DNA of 64,000 nucleotides, taken from the NCBI RefSeq assembly GCF_029871205.1, contig NZ_SSOJ01000067.1, positions 108,693 through 172,692 of the forward strand. The letters run 5' to 3'. The stretch comes from Pseudomonas sp. BN417. Its GTDB lineage: Bacteria > Pseudomonadota > Gammaproteobacteria > Pseudomonadales > Pseudomonadaceae. Shown one piece after another: positions 45,466 through 54,177 of the stretch (within the stretch, counting starts at the first letter, position 1; each line of letters opens with the position of its first letter). Under the pieces are notes generated by a model, which ran no database searches, had not been told where the DNA came from, and saw only the letters and a program-made list of their open reading frames with translations. The translations under genes were made by a program, and so were the position numbers.

Positions 45466-46584
45466 ATGCGGGTTCTGATTACCGGGGCTAACGGTTTCAT
45501 TGGACGGAATCTGGTCGTTCATCTTGAGGAACGCAAGGACATCGAAGTAGTTCGTTTCACACACGAAAATAGCTTGGATGACCTTGTTGAGCTGGTTGGA
45601 AAAAGCGAATTTGTTTTTCATCTGGCTGGTGTAAATCGTCCACAAAGTGTCGATGAGTTCAGGGTCGGGAATACTGATTTGACCCGTGCTGTTTGCGATG
45701 CAATCGTAAAAAGCGGAAAGCGGATCCCTGTACTCTATACCTCTTCTACCCAAGCTGAACTGGATAATGCATACGGCGTCAGCAAGTTTGCAGCAGAGGA
45801 GGCGCTCAAGGAATTTTCTGCTCGCCAAGGCTCTCCGGTTCATCTATTCAGATTGCCTAATGTATTTGGCAAATGGGCTCGGCCAAATTATAACTCGGCA
45901 GTTGCGACGTTTTGCCACAATATCAGCCGTGATCTGCCAATAACGATCAACGACCCGTCTCATGTCATTCGTCTTGTATATGTTGATGACGTGATTGATA
46001 AGTTCATTGCGGTGATGGACGGAAACGTTTCTGGAGAAGCGTTCTCCAATGTCGAGCCTGAATACAAGATTACTGTAGGTGCTCTTAGTGAGCAGTTATA
46101 TGCATTCCGCGAGAGTCGCAAAAGCCTGATAACAGAAGCTGTTGGTACCGGTCTCTGTCGAGCATTGTATTCAACCTACCTAAGTTATCTGCCGCCGGAG
46201 AGTTTTGCTTACGAAGTTCCAAAGTATGGCGATCCGCGCGGTGTTTTTGTTGAGATGCTAAAGACTCGCGATTCCGGGCAATTTTCATTCTTCACCGCTC
46301 ATCCGGGGGTCACCCGCGGCGGGCATTATCATCATTCGAAGACTGAAAAATTTCTCGTCATCAAGGGGGAGGCATCCTTTCGATTCCGACACATAGTCTC
46401 GGGCGAATTCTATGAGATGCGCACTTCTGGCGATACTCCGCAGATTGTGGAGACTGTGCCCGGATGGACTCATGACATTACCAATGTCGGCACCGAAGAA
46501 ATGGTCGTGATGCTTTGGGCTAACGAGATTTTCGATCGGGAACGTCCTGATACCTATGCGCGGCCATTGATTTCCGAGGGTTGA
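45466..46584 (+). CDS. wbjC: Bifunctional epimerase/reductase for UDP-L-FucNAc synthesis
   Basis: The 372-residue protein has an N-terminal SDR domain (VLITGANGFIGRNLVVHL; active site with YTSSTQAELDNAYGVSKFAAEE) and a C-terminal cupin domain from about residue 245 (GVTRGGHYHHSKTEKFLVIKGEASFRFR) with metal-binding histidines. This is the CapF/WbjC architecture. The cupin epimerises at C3 and the SDR reduces C4, giving UDP-6-deoxy-L-talNAc. The gene lies between wbjB and wbjD. Confidence 0.94.
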   Translation: MRVLITGANGFIGRNLVVHLEERKDIEVVRFTHENSLDDLVELVGKSEFVFHLAGVNRPQSVDEFRVGNTDLTRAVCDAIVKSGKRIPVLYTSSTQAELDNAYGVSKFAAEEALKEFSARQGSPVHLFRLPNVFGKWARPNYNSAVATFCHNISRDLPITINDPSHVIRLVYVDDVIDKFIAVMDGNVSGEAFSNVEPEYKITVGALSEQLYAFRESRKSLITEAVGTGLCRALYSTYLSYLPPESFAYEVPKYGDPRGVFVEMLKTRDSGQFSFFTAHPGVTRGGHYHHSKTEKFLVIKGEASFRFRHIVSGEFYEMRTSGDTPQIVETVPGWTHDITNVGTEEMVVMLWANEIFDRERPDTYARPLISEG

Positions 46585-46675
46585 TCGACACCATTGTTAG
46601 GCCGATTTTGATGGCTTTGGAAATCTGGCTGTTTTCGGAAATCTATTGCATGAATTTGGAGTTGGAGGTTCTCAA

Positions 46676-47806
46676 TTGAATAAGATGAAGGTTGTTACGG
46701 TCGTTGGTACTCGTCCGGAGATTATTCGTCTTTCCCGGGTAATGGCGAAACTTGACCAGTATTGTGATCATGTCCTGGTGCACACTGGGCAGAATTATGA
46801 TTACGAGTTGAACGAAATATTCTTCACCGATTTGAATATTCGTAAGCCTGATTACTTCCTAAATGCGGCTGGTTCCACTGGTGCAGAAACAATAGGGAAC
46901 GTAATTATTTCCGTTGACCGAGTGTTGTCGGAAGTCAAACCAGATGCCCTGCTTGTGCTTGGAGATACCAATAGTTGCATGGCGGTCATCCCGGCAAAGC
47001 GCCGTAAGATTCCAACTTTTCATATGGAAGCTGGGAACCGCTGCTTCGATATGCGAGTCCCTGAAGAAATCAATCGTCGGATTGTTGATCACACTGCTGA
47101 TATTAACCTTACGTACAGTACGATCGCCCGTGATTATCTCCTTCGCGAAGGAATGTCACCCGATATGGTCATTAAGACCGGCAGCCCGATGTTCGAAGTG
47201 CTGAACCATTATCGGGAGGGGATTGAGCAGTCTGACGTGCTCGAGCGCTTGGGGCTTCAAGAGCAGAAGTTCTTCGTGGTTTCCGCGCATCGCGAAGAGA
47301 ATATAGACTCGGATAAGAATTTCCTGAAGCTTGTTGATGTCTTGAACTCTGTCGCTGAAAAATATGGCTTCCCCGTAATTGTGTCTACTCACCCTCGTAC
47401 GATGAAGAGGGTGGAAGCAATGGGTGCTAAGTTTCATGAGAATGTACGTCTTCTTAAGCCGCTTGGCTTCAAGGACTACAATAAGTTGCAGTTGAAATCC
47501 AAGGCAGTCCTTTCCGATAGCGGCACGATCAATGAAGAGTCCTCGATTCTCAATTTCCCAGCTCTGAATATTCGCGAAGCCCACGAGCGCCCCGAGGGTA
47601 TGGAAGAGGCGGCGGTGATGATGGTTGGGCTTGAGACGGAGCGTGTTCTCCAAGCTCTTCAAGTGCTGGAGGGGCAGGCACGGGGCGAGGAACGCAGCCT
47701 TCGTCTAGTTGGTGATTACAGCATGCCTAACGTTTCGGAAAAGGTCGTTCGGATCATTCATAGTTATCGCGATTACGTCATGCGGACCGTTTGGAAAAGG
47801 TTCTGA
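46676..47806 (+). CDS. wbjD: UDP-N-acetylhexosamine 2-epimerase for UDP-L-FucNAc
   Basis: The 376-residue protein is a WecB-like 2-epimerase with the GT-B fold: VVTVVGTRPEIIRLSRVMAKL, HTGQNYDYELNEIFF, LVLGDTNSCMAV, MEAGNRCFDMRVPEEINRRIVDH, SAHREENID and LSDSGTINEES. It carries out the last step to UDP-L-FucNAc (FnlC/CapG equivalent). A TTG start at 46676 is preferred because GGAGG sits 7 nt upstream; the ATG at 46685 is 16 nt from it. The 91 bp before the start hold no gene. Confidence 0.93.
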   Translation: MNKMKVVTVVGTRPEIIRLSRVMAKLDQYCDHVLVHTGQNYDYELNEIFFTDLNIRKPDYFLNAAGSTGAETIGNVIISVDRVLSEVKPDALLVLGDTNSCMAVIPAKRRKIPTFHMEAGNRCFDMRVPEEINRRIVDHTADINLTYSTIARDYLLREGMSPDMVIKTGSPMFEVLNHYREGIEQSDVLERLGLQEQKFFVVSAHREENIDSDKNFLKLVDVLNSVAEKYGFPVIVSTHPRTMKRVEAMGAKFHENVRLLKPLGFKDYNKLQLKSKAVLSDSGTINEESSILNFPALNIREAHERPEGMEEAAVMMVGLETERVLQALQVLEGQARGEERSLRLVGDYSMPNVSEKVVRIIHSYRDYVMRTVWKRF

Positions 47807-47819
47807 TTGAGTTCAGGAA

Positions 47820-49076
47820 ATGACCGACAAGAAGATTAAGATCCTGATCGTTACTCAGTACTTTTGGCCGGAAAACATGAGGATCAATGATCTGGTCGAA
47901 AGATTTCTGGAAAAGGGACACGAAGTTACTGTTCTGACGGGTGTCCCAAATTATCCGGAAGGCCATGTTTTTCCTGCCTTCAAGGCCAGTCCTTCGAAGT
48001 TCTCAAGTTACCATGGGGCCGATGTTTTACGAGTTCCCATGATGTCAAGAGGGCGTCGCAGCATTACGCTGGCCTTGAACTATCTTTCTTTTTTCTGTAG
48101 CGCATCAGTATTTGGAGCTTATAAGCTAAGGAAAAAAGAGTTTGACTCTATTTTCGTTTATGCCGTTTCTCCAATTATGGCGGCGATCCCTGCCTTGGTA
48201 ATCGGCAGACTAAAGAAAGTGCCTGTATTCGTCTGGGTTCTTGACCTTTGGCCGGAGACGCTTGAGGCAGTTGGAGTGGTCAGGAACGAGAGGATTCTAT
48301 CTCTTGTCGGCAGGGTGGTTTCATTTATATATAATCGTGCCGATTATCTGCTGCTGCAATCAAAGTCCTTCGAGGAAAATGTTAGGAAGTACTGCACGAA
48401 AAGGATGTCAGTTGATCGATTTGTTTACTTTCCGAGTTGGGCTGAGGATGGATTCTCTGGTCAAGTAGTGGAGCATTCGGATCTTATCGAACGTGATGAG
48501 TCGGTCTTTACAATAGTTTTTGCCGGCAATGTAGGGGAGTCACAGGATTTTCCCGCAATTCTGAAGGCGGCAGAAACTATACAGTCCGACCTTAAAGTGC
48601 GATGGGTTGTAGTGGGGGATGGTAGAGTCAGCGACTGGCTGCGTGAGCAGATTTCTGCTCGCGGCCTGTCCAATTTCCTGTTTTTGGGGAGGCATCCCTT
48701 AGCAAAAATGCCCCCTTTGTTTGCTGCTGCGGATGCGCTGCTGGTTTCGCTGAAGTCAAATGAGGTGTTTGAGAAAACGATACCTGGAAAAGTCCAGGCT
48801 TACTTGGCATCTGGCAAGCCGATCATCGCGATGATCAATGGAGAGGCAGCAAGAGTGATTCAGGAGTCCCAGGCTGGAATGGCCTGTCCAGCCGGTGATG
48901 CCGCAGCTCTGGTCGAAATAGTCCGCTCGATGGTTGCAATGCCGTTGGCGGAAAGAGATGCCATGGGCAAGTCTGGAAGAGCGTATTATCTGGACAATTA
49001 TTCCAAGACTACTCTTTTGGACCGCCTTGAGATGCTCTTCAGAAAGGCCAGTTTGAGAAATAGGAGCGAGTCGTGA
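47820..49076 (+). CDS. wbjE: Family 4 glycosyltransferase, probable L-FucNAc transferase
   Basis: The 418-residue GT-B protein matches WbjE/WbuB-type L-FucNAc transferases. It has the N-terminal ILIVTQYFWPENMRINDLVERFLEKGHEVTVLTGVPNYPEG, a central VFVWVLDLWPETLEAVGV, and the donor domain with IVFAGNVGESQDFPAILKAAE, VVGDGRVSDWLREQI and FEKTIPGKVQAYLASGKPIIAMINGEAARVI. It follows the UDP-L-FucNAc genes, consistent with the donor. Its stop overlaps the GTG of the next gene. Confidence 0.88.
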   Translation: MTDKKIKILIVTQYFWPENMRINDLVERFLEKGHEVTVLTGVPNYPEGHVFPAFKASPSKFSSYHGADVLRVPMMSRGRRSITLALNYLSFFCSASVFGAYKLRKKEFDSIFVYAVSPIMAAIPALVIGRLKKVPVFVWVLDLWPETLEAVGVVRNERILSLVGRVVSFIYNRADYLLLQSKSFEENVRKYCTKRMSVDRFVYFPSWAEDGFSGQVVEHSDLIERDESVFTIVFAGNVGESQDFPAILKAAETIQSDLKVRWVVVGDGRVSDWLREQISARGLSNFLFLGRHPLAKMPPLFAAADALLVSLKSNEVFEKTIPGKVQAYLASGKPIIAMINGEAARVIQESQAGMACPAGDAAALVEIVRSMVAMPLAERDAMGKSGRAYYLDNYSKTTLLDRLEMLFRKASLRNRSES

Positions 49077-50038
49077 GCAAAATCCTTATAACTGGCGTGT
49101 CGGGATTTGTTGGTCGCGCCGTGCATGACGAGCTTGCTTCGCGAGGACTTGCCGAGTTGGTTGTAGCTGTGCGTGGTTCCTCGTCTGGCCTAGGGGCTTC
49201 GTCCACGGTAGTGCGGATTCCCGGGATCGACGGATGTACTGATTGGCGGGTTGCCCTGGCCGGAGTCGAAGTCGTGATTCATAGTGCTGCTCGTGTGCAT
49301 GTGATGAATGACAAGTCTGCTGACCCCCTTGCGGAGTTCCGCAAGGTGAATGTCGAGGGCACGTTGAACCTGGCGCGCCAGGCAGCATCTCAGGGCGTGC
49401 GCCGGTTCATCTTCATCAGTTCGATCAAGGTCAACGGCGAGTCCACCCCACCGGACTCTCCTTACTCTGCAGATGCAGTTCCGGCGCCGCTGGATCCTTA
49501 TGGCGTTTCAAAGCTGGAAGCAGAAGTAGGTTTACGGGCGTTGGCAAATGAAACAGGTTTGGAAGTGGTTATTTTACGACCAACTTTGGTTTATGGCCCT
49601 GGCGTCAAAGCAAATTTTTTGAACATGATGCGCTGGATCTACCGAGGAGTACCGTTGCCTTTTGGTTCAATCCACAACAAACGGAGCTTTGTTGCCTTGG
49701 ATAATCTGGTTGATCTAATTGTGACTTGCGTAAAGCATCCTTCAGCGGCAAACGAAACTTTTCTCGTTAGCGACGGCGAAGATTTATCGACATCTGAACT
49801 TCTACGTAGAATGGGGGTGGCGCTGCGCCGTCCTGCGAGATTACTTGCTATTCCAAGTTGGCTGCTGGAGAGAGCAGCCAGTTTTATCGGTAGAAGAGAC
49901 ATCTCCCAGCGGTTATGTGGGTCGCTGCAAGTTGATATAAATAAAAATAGCGAGCTGTTGGGCTGGACTCCACCGGTCAGTGTCGATCAGGCACTTCGTA
50001 AAACTGCTCAATACTTCCTGGAGCACCAAGCCAAATGA
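49073..50038 (+). CDS. wbjF: NAD-dependent epimerase/4-ketoreductase (WbjF/WbpV-like)
   Basis: The 321-residue SDR protein begins with GTG (inside the upstream stop) and shows KILITGVSGFVGRAVHDEL, VIHSAARVHVMND, FISSIKVNGE, the catalytic DPYGVSKLEAEVGL (YxxxK) and ILRPTLVYGPGVKANFL. In the O-antigen pathway this type reduces the 4-keto product of WbpM to UDP-D-FucNAc or QuiNAc, for use by WbpL. Placement directly before wbpL supports this. Confidence 0.9.
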   Translation: MSKILITGVSGFVGRAVHDELASRGLAELVVAVRGSSSGLGASSTVVRIPGIDGCTDWRVALAGVEVVIHSAARVHVMNDKSADPLAEFRKVNVEGTLNLARQAASQGVRRFIFISSIKVNGESTPPDSPYSADAVPAPLDPYGVSKLEAEVGLRALANETGLEVVILRPTLVYGPGVKANFLNMMRWIYRGVPLPFGSIHNKRSFVALDNLVDLIVTCVKHPSAANETFLVSDGEDLSTSELLRRMGVALRRPARLLAIPSWLLERAASFIGRRDISQRLCGSLQVDINKNSELLGWTPPVSVDQALRKTAQYFLEHQAK

Positions 50039-51045
50039 TTATCTGGTTGGCGCTTGCGCTCGTTATTTTGGGGTCGTTGTTGCTGACTTGGGCATTGAGA
50101 CACTACGCACTCAACCGTAGCCTCGTGGATATTCCCAACGCTAGAAGTTCGCACTCTGTTCCGACGCCACGGGGAGGCGGTGTGGCGATCGTGCTGGCAT
50201 TTATCTTGGCGCTGCCGGCTCTGGTGCTGGCTGAGGTTCTTCCGTGGCCACAATTTTGCGCTCTAGCTGGTGCTGGCCTTTGGGTGGCGGCGATCGGATT
50301 TCTGGATGACCATGGGCATATCGCGGCACGTTGGCGACTTCTGGGTCATTTTGCTGCTGCTATTTGGGCATTGTTCTGGCTGGGAGGAGTCCCGCCAATT
50401 GTCGTTTTCGGTGTTCAAATAGAGTTGGCCTGGGCTGGAATATTTTTAGCTGCTGTATATCTTGTTTGGTTATTGAACCTCTACAATTTCATGGATGGTA
50501 TTGATGGAATTGCAGGTGTCGAAACCATAACCGTATGCCTTGGCGGTGCATTTCTGTATTGGTACCTGGATTTTGTGGAGTATGCTGCAGTTCCTCTATT
50601 GCTGGCTGCGGCGGTTGCCGGCTTCCTTTTCTGGAACTTTCCACCCGCCCGTATCTTCATGGGAGATGCTGGAAGCGGGTTCTTGGGCGTATCTCTGGGC
50701 CTGCTTTCATTGCAGGCGGCGTGGGTGAAGCCGCAACTGCTATGGAGTTGGTTGATACTTCTCGGGGTATTCATCGTAGACGCGACCTGGACATTGATTC
50801 GTCGAATGCTTCGAGGAGAGAAAGTGTATGAGGCCCACAGGAGTCATGCCTACCAATTCGCCTCTCGCCGCTACGGTCGGCATTTGCCTGTTACCCTTGC
50901 TGTGGCGGCTCTCAATCTGTTCTGGCTTTTTCCTCTTTCGGTGTTGGTCGGAGCTGGAGCGGTGGACGGAGTCGCTGGCCTGATCATTGCCTATCTGCCA
51001 CTGTTGGCTCTGGCCGTGCGTTTCAAGGCTGGTCAGAACGAGTAA
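50035..51045 (+). CDS. wbpL: Initiating sugar-phosphate transferase
   Basis: The 336-residue polytopic protein belongs to the WecA/MraY family. It has RSSHSVPTPRGGGVAIVLAF near the N-terminus, AAIGFLDDHGHIAARWRLLGH (catalytic DD), NLYNFMDGIDGIAGVE, FWNFPPARIFMGDAGSGFLG, and the C-terminal EAHRSHAYQFASRRYGRH. It moves the first deoxy-HexNAc phosphate onto undecaprenyl phosphate and starts both O-antigen forms in P. aeruginosa. Its ATG overlaps the wbjF stop. The next 191 bp to wbpM contain no gene. Confidence 0.95.
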   Translation: MIIWLALALVILGSLLLTWALRHYALNRSLVDIPNARSSHSVPTPRGGGVAIVLAFILALPALVLAEVLPWPQFCALAGAGLWVAAIGFLDDHGHIAARWRLLGHFAAAIWALFWLGGVPPIVVFGVQIELAWAGIFLAAVYLVWLLNLYNFMDGIDGIAGVETITVCLGGAFLYWYLDFVEYAAVPLLLAAAVAGFLFWNFPPARIFMGDAGSGFLGVSLGLLSLQAAWVKPQLLWSWLILLGVFIVDATWTLIRRMLRGEKVYEAHRSHAYQFASRRYGRHLPVTLAVAALNLFWLFPLSVLVGAGAVDGVAGLIIAYLPLLALAVRFKAGQNE

Positions 51046-51236
51046 GGCTCGTCTCGGACGAATAGTAATCCTCTTTGAATTCCTTCGATTTATTCAATAC
51101 TGGGCTTCGAGTTCATGCTAGGTGCTAGGATTGCGGATGGTTTCACCAAGGCTGTATGGAGGGGCATTAGCGTCCTTTACTGTGTGGTGGATACTGGCTG
51201 TGATTCAAGTACAGGGCGCAACGAGGTTAGCAACGG

Positions 51237-53249
51237 ATGACCAATAAGCTACGTAAAGGGCTGCTGGGCCTGCCCAGGCGATACAAGCGAATTCTGCAGG
51301 TCGTGACGGACGCCGTGCTGATCACCCTTGGCTTGTGGGCGGCATTCATGGTTCGTCTCGGCATCGACGCTCCGCTCGATCCCTTTACCACCCATACCTG
51401 GCTCTTTGGGGCGGCCCCCTCGGTTGCAATTCCGATATTTATTCGCTTCGGCATGTACCGTGCCGTCATGCGATATTTCGGTAATGACGCGCTAATCGCA
51501 ATTATCAAGGCTGTAACGCTTTCGGCCCTTCTTCTGGCGCTGGTGGTTTATTGGTACCGGGATCCTGAGGTTGCGGTACCCAGATCGGTAGTTTTCAACT
51601 ATTGGTGGCTGACCCTGGTACTGATTGGTGGTCTGCGTCTGGTGATGCGTCAGTACTTCCTGGGGGACTGGTATATCGCGAGCCAGGCGATGTCATTCAA
51701 GGTTCGGGATGACGGTCTGCCACGCGTTGCGATCTACGGAGCTGGCGCGGCGGGGAACCAGTTGGTCGCAGCGCTAAGGATGGGGCGAGCAATGCGGCCG
51801 GTTGCGTTCATAGATGATGATGGCAGCATTGCCACGCGCACAATTGCTGGATTGGAGGTCTACAAGCCAAAACATATTCAGCAGCTGATCGATCAGACTG
51901 GGGCGCAGGAAGTCCTGTTGGCGATTCCCTCTGCGTCACGGGAAAGGCGAAGAGAGATCCTGGCGAACTTGGAGCGCTATCCTCTGCATGTTCGCAGTAT
52001 CCCCGGTTTCATGGATCTGGCCAGCGGCAGGGTGAAGGTGGATGACATCCAGGAGGTCGACATCGCCGACCTGCTGGGCCGTGACGCGGTCCCGCCTCGC
52101 AAGGAGCTTTTCGAGCGCTGCATCCGTGAGCAGGTGGTCATGGTGACCGGTGCCGGTGGATCCATCGGTTCGGAGCTGTGTCGCCAGATACTGAATTGCG
52201 GCCCGCGGACGCTGATCCTTTTCGAGCACAGCGAGTTCAACCTGTACAACATTCAGATTGAGCTCGATCGTCGAATCTCTCGAGAGTCGCATAACATCCA
52301 CCTGGTTCCCATTCTCGGGTCGGTGCGCAATCTGACGCGTCTGCACGACGTGATGCGGACCTGGCGCGTGGACACCGTTTATCACGCGGCAGCGTACAAG
52401 CACGTTCCTATCGTCGAGCACAATATTGCCGAAGGCGTTCTCAACAACGTGATGGGGACTCTCTACACCGCGCAGGCAGCGATCAAGGCGGGTGTCGATA
52501 ATTTTGTACTGATCTCGACCGACAAAGCCGTGCGGCCAACCAATGTCATGGGAGGAACCAAGCGCCTCTCGGAAATGGTCTTGCAGGCCTTGAGCCTGGA
52601 GTCGGCTCCTGTTCTGGTGGGTGAAGACGCTTCTGTTCATCGAGTCAACAAGACCCGTTTCACCATGGTCCGCTTCGGCAATGTCCTGGGATCCTCCGGC
52701 TCCGTGATCCCGTTGTTCCGCGAGCAGATCAAGCGTGGCGGTCCGGTGACGGTCACCCATCCGAATATCACGCGCTATTTCATGACTATTCCCGAGGCAG
52801 CCCAGTTGGTCATCCAGGCCGGGTCGATGGGGCAGGGTGGGGATGTATTCGTGCTGGACATGGGGCAACCGGTCAGGATCGCGGAACTCGCCGAGAAGAT
52901 GGTCCATCTGTCCGGCCTGACTGTTCGCTCGGAGAAGAACCCCAATGGTGATATCGCTATTGAATTCTCTGGACTGCGACCGGGCGAGAAGCTCTATGAA
53001 GAGCTGCTCATTGGCGACAATGTCAGCCCGACCGAGCATCCGATGATCATGCGGGCCAACGAAGAGCATTTGCCCTGGGACGTCTTCAAGCGCGTGCTTT
53101 CCGAGCTCTTTTCCGCGGTCGAGAAAGACGACTACGTCCGCGTGCGTCAGCTCCTACGTGAAACTGTCAACGGTTACACCCCGGAAGAAGAAATTGTTGA
53201 CTGGATCCATCAGCAACGGCGAATTGAGCCTTCCAGCTCCAGGCACTAG
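51237..53249 (+). CDS. wbpM: Membrane UDP-GlcNAc 4,6-dehydratase WbpM
   Basis: The 670-residue protein has four N-terminal membrane helices (about residues 20-140), then a first Rossmann region (RVAIYGAGAAGNQLVAALRMGRAM). The catalytic C-terminal SDR domain contains VMVTGAGGSIGSELCRQI, VYHAAAYKHVPIVEHN and STDKAVRPTNVMGGTKRLSEM with the MxxxK variant. It makes the UDP-4-keto-6-deoxy-D-sugar for D-FucNAc or D-QuiNAc. It marks the conserved end of Pseudomonas O-antigen loci; GC content returns to the chromosomal level here. Confidence 0.96.
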   Translation: MTNKLRKGLLGLPRRYKRILQVVTDAVLITLGLWAAFMVRLGIDAPLDPFTTHTWLFGAAPSVAIPIFIRFGMYRAVMRYFGNDALIAIIKAVTLSALLLALVVYWYRDPEVAVPRSVVFNYWWLTLVLIGGLRLVMRQYFLGDWYIASQAMSFKVRDDGLPRVAIYGAGAAGNQLVAALRMGRAMRPVAFIDDDGSIATRTIAGLEVYKPKHIQQLIDQTGAQEVLLAIPSASRERRREILANLERYPLHVRSIPGFMDLASGRVKVDDIQEVDIADLLGRDAVPPRKELFERCIREQVVMVTGAGGSIGSELCRQILNCGPRTLILFEHSEFNLYNIQIELDRRISRESHNIHLVPILGSVRNLTRLHDVMRTWRVDTVYHAAAYKHVPIVEHNIAEGVLNNVMGTLYTAQAAIKAGVDNFVLISTDKAVRPTNVMGGTKRLSEMVLQALSLESAPVLVGEDASVHRVNKTRFTMVRFGNVLGSSGSVIPLFREQIKRGGPVTVTHPNITRYFMTIPEAAQLVIQAGSMGQGGDVFVLDMGQPVRIAELAEKMVHLSGLTVRSEKNPNGDIAIEFSGLRPGEKLYEELLIGDNVSPTEHPMIMRANEEHLPWDVFKRVLSELFSAVEKDDYVRVRQLLRETVNGYTPEEEIVDWIHQQRRIEPSSSRH

Positions 53250-53311
53250 TTTGTGCAGGGCGGATATGGATGTACCGCCCTTCCCCTTACTGATGACAAG
53301 GAGTCTTCGCG

Positions 53312-53635
53312 ATGTTGCGTATTCGAATCGCCTCGCTGTTTCTGGTGCTCTGTTCGCTTTTCTTCGGCTTCACCCAGACTGCAGTTGCCGCCAAAACGGA
53401 GGCTGCTGCCGCTGTCACAAGTGCGGCGCCGCAGACTGGAAAACTCAATATCAACTCGGCCGATGCGGCGGCGCTCCAGAGTGAACTCGTCGGTATCGGT
53501 GAGACGAAAGCCAAGGCGATAGTCCAGTATCGCGAAGAGAATGGGCCTTTCTCCTCGGTGGATGATCTTCTGGAGGTCAAGGGAATTGGCGCCAAGACGC
53601 TTGAGAAGAACCGAGAGAAATTGAGCGTGGAGTGA
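53312..53635 (+). CDS. ComEA-like helix-hairpin-helix DNA-binding protein
   Basis: The 107-residue protein has a signal peptide (MLRIRIASLFLVLCSLFFGFTQTAVAA), an Ala/Thr-rich spacer, and a ComEA domain: KLNINSADAAALQSELVGIGETKAKAIVQYREENGPFSSVDDLLEVKGIGAKTLEKN, containing the paired helix-hairpin-helix motifs. Periplasmic ComEA proteins bind incoming DNA in natural transformation. It sits between wbpM and the terminator before tRNA-Asn, its usual Pseudomonas site. Confidence 0.92.
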   Translation: MLRIRIASLFLVLCSLFFGFTQTAVAAKTEAAAAVTSAAPQTGKLNINSADAAALQSELVGIGETKAKAIVQYREENGPFSSVDDLLEVKGIGAKTLEKNREKLSVE

Positions 53636-53651
53636 TATTGCGGGAAGTCAG

Positions 53652-53680
53652 AAAGCCGGCCAGTTAGGGCCGGCTTTTTT
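53652..53680 (+). terminator. Intrinsic terminator after the comEA-like gene
   Basis: AGCCGGC at 53654-53660 and GCCGGCT at 53669-53675 form a stem with flanking A and T tracts, ending in six Ts. Confidence 0.92.
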
Positions 53681-53871
53681 GTTGCCCGCTGCATCGTTGG
53701 TGATCTGGATGCCGTGCAGGGACTCCGCTCGTGATGGCGACACCAACATTTTCCCTTCGGTGCGGCCCCGACGGGAAGGAGGCGTTAGGTCTGAGTTACC
53801 TGGGGGGAGGTCCCTGGTGAGAGTCCAACGCACAAAGCAAAAGCCCCCGGCATGTGCCGAGGGTTTTCAAG

Positions 53872-53894
53872 TTGGCTCCGCGACCTGGACTCGA
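53872..53894 (-). pseudogene. 3' fragment of tRNA-Asn
   Basis: These 23 bases are identical to 54031-54053, the 3' end of the intact tRNA-Asn (CCA, acceptor 3' strand, and T-arm 3' strand). The upstream body of the tRNA is replaced by unrelated sequence. This is either a decayed duplicate or the distal copy of a tRNA-type attachment site. Confidence 0.75.
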
Positions 53895-53995
53895 CGGCGC
53901 CAGCCGAACGCGCTTCAGCGCGGCCCCGGCGGGGTGAGGGCCGCAGGCCCGAATAACCTGGGACGAAGTCCCTGGTGAGAGTCCAGTGCACAAAG

Positions 53996-54026
53996 AAAAA
54001 GCCCCCAGCATGTGCTGAGGGCTTTT
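53996..54026 (-). terminator. Terminator of tRNA-Asn
   Basis: On the minus strand AAGCCC and GGGCTT close a stem containing TCAGCA / TGCTGG with a short loop, ending in a T-run (complement of AAAAA at 53996-54000). It begins 6 bp past the tRNA 3' end. Confidence 0.82.
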
Positions 54027-54031
54027 CAATT

Positions 54032-54107
54032 TGGCTCCGCGACCTGGACTCGAACCAGGGACCCAATGATTAACAGTCATTTGCTCTACCGACTGAGCTA
54101 TCGCGGA
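54032..54107 (-). tRNA. tRNA-Asn (anticodon GTT)
   Basis: A complete 76-nt cloverleaf with encoded CCA. Acceptor TCCGCGA (from 54107) pairs with TCGCGGA, the D-arm GCTCAGTCGGTAGAGC is standard, and the anticodon GTT is at 54074-54072. The T-arm contains GGTTCGAGTCC. A terminator follows. Confidence 0.97.
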
Positions 54108-54130
54108 TCGGATGCGCGTATCTTACTGAT

Positions 54131-54170
54131 TAGAAAGGAGAAGTCAAGCATCTCGCTTGAACTTCTCCTT
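54131..54170 (-). terminator. Intrinsic terminator after tyrB
   Basis: AAGGAGAAGTCAAGC (54135-54149) pairs with the 16-nt complement at 54155-54170 with one bulged base and an ATCTC loop. Reading leftward it ends in CCTTTCT, 8 bp after the tyrB stop. Confidence 0.85.
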
Positions 54171-54177
54171 ATCGGCC

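Larger units (their letters stand above)
53762..54054 (-). repeat. Degenerate tandem duplication downstream of tRNA-Asn
   Basis: Two similar units, about 53762-53895 and 53920-54054, share in order: a GCGGCCCCG...GGGG segment, GTCCCTGGTGAGAGTCCA, CACAAAG, an AAAGCCCCC(A/G)GCATGTGC hairpin, and a tRNA-Asn 3' end. The second unit runs into the intact tRNA. The simplest reading is an ancestral tandem of tRNA-Asn genes, each with a terminator, of which one has lost all but its 3' end. Confidence 0.7.

Noticed and set aside
44413..53249. Loss of catalytic tyrosine in wbjB and wbpM as a sign of inactivation
   Set aside because: The MxxxK replacement of YxxxK is the normal active-site form in the CapE/FlaA1/WbpM dehydratase group.
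53785..54080. Two overlapping minus-strand frames of about 93 residues with internal repeats
   Set aside because: They translate the tRNA-Asn gene, its terminator and the degenerate duplicate. The repeated SSPGRGA-type peptide is simply the T-arm read as codons.
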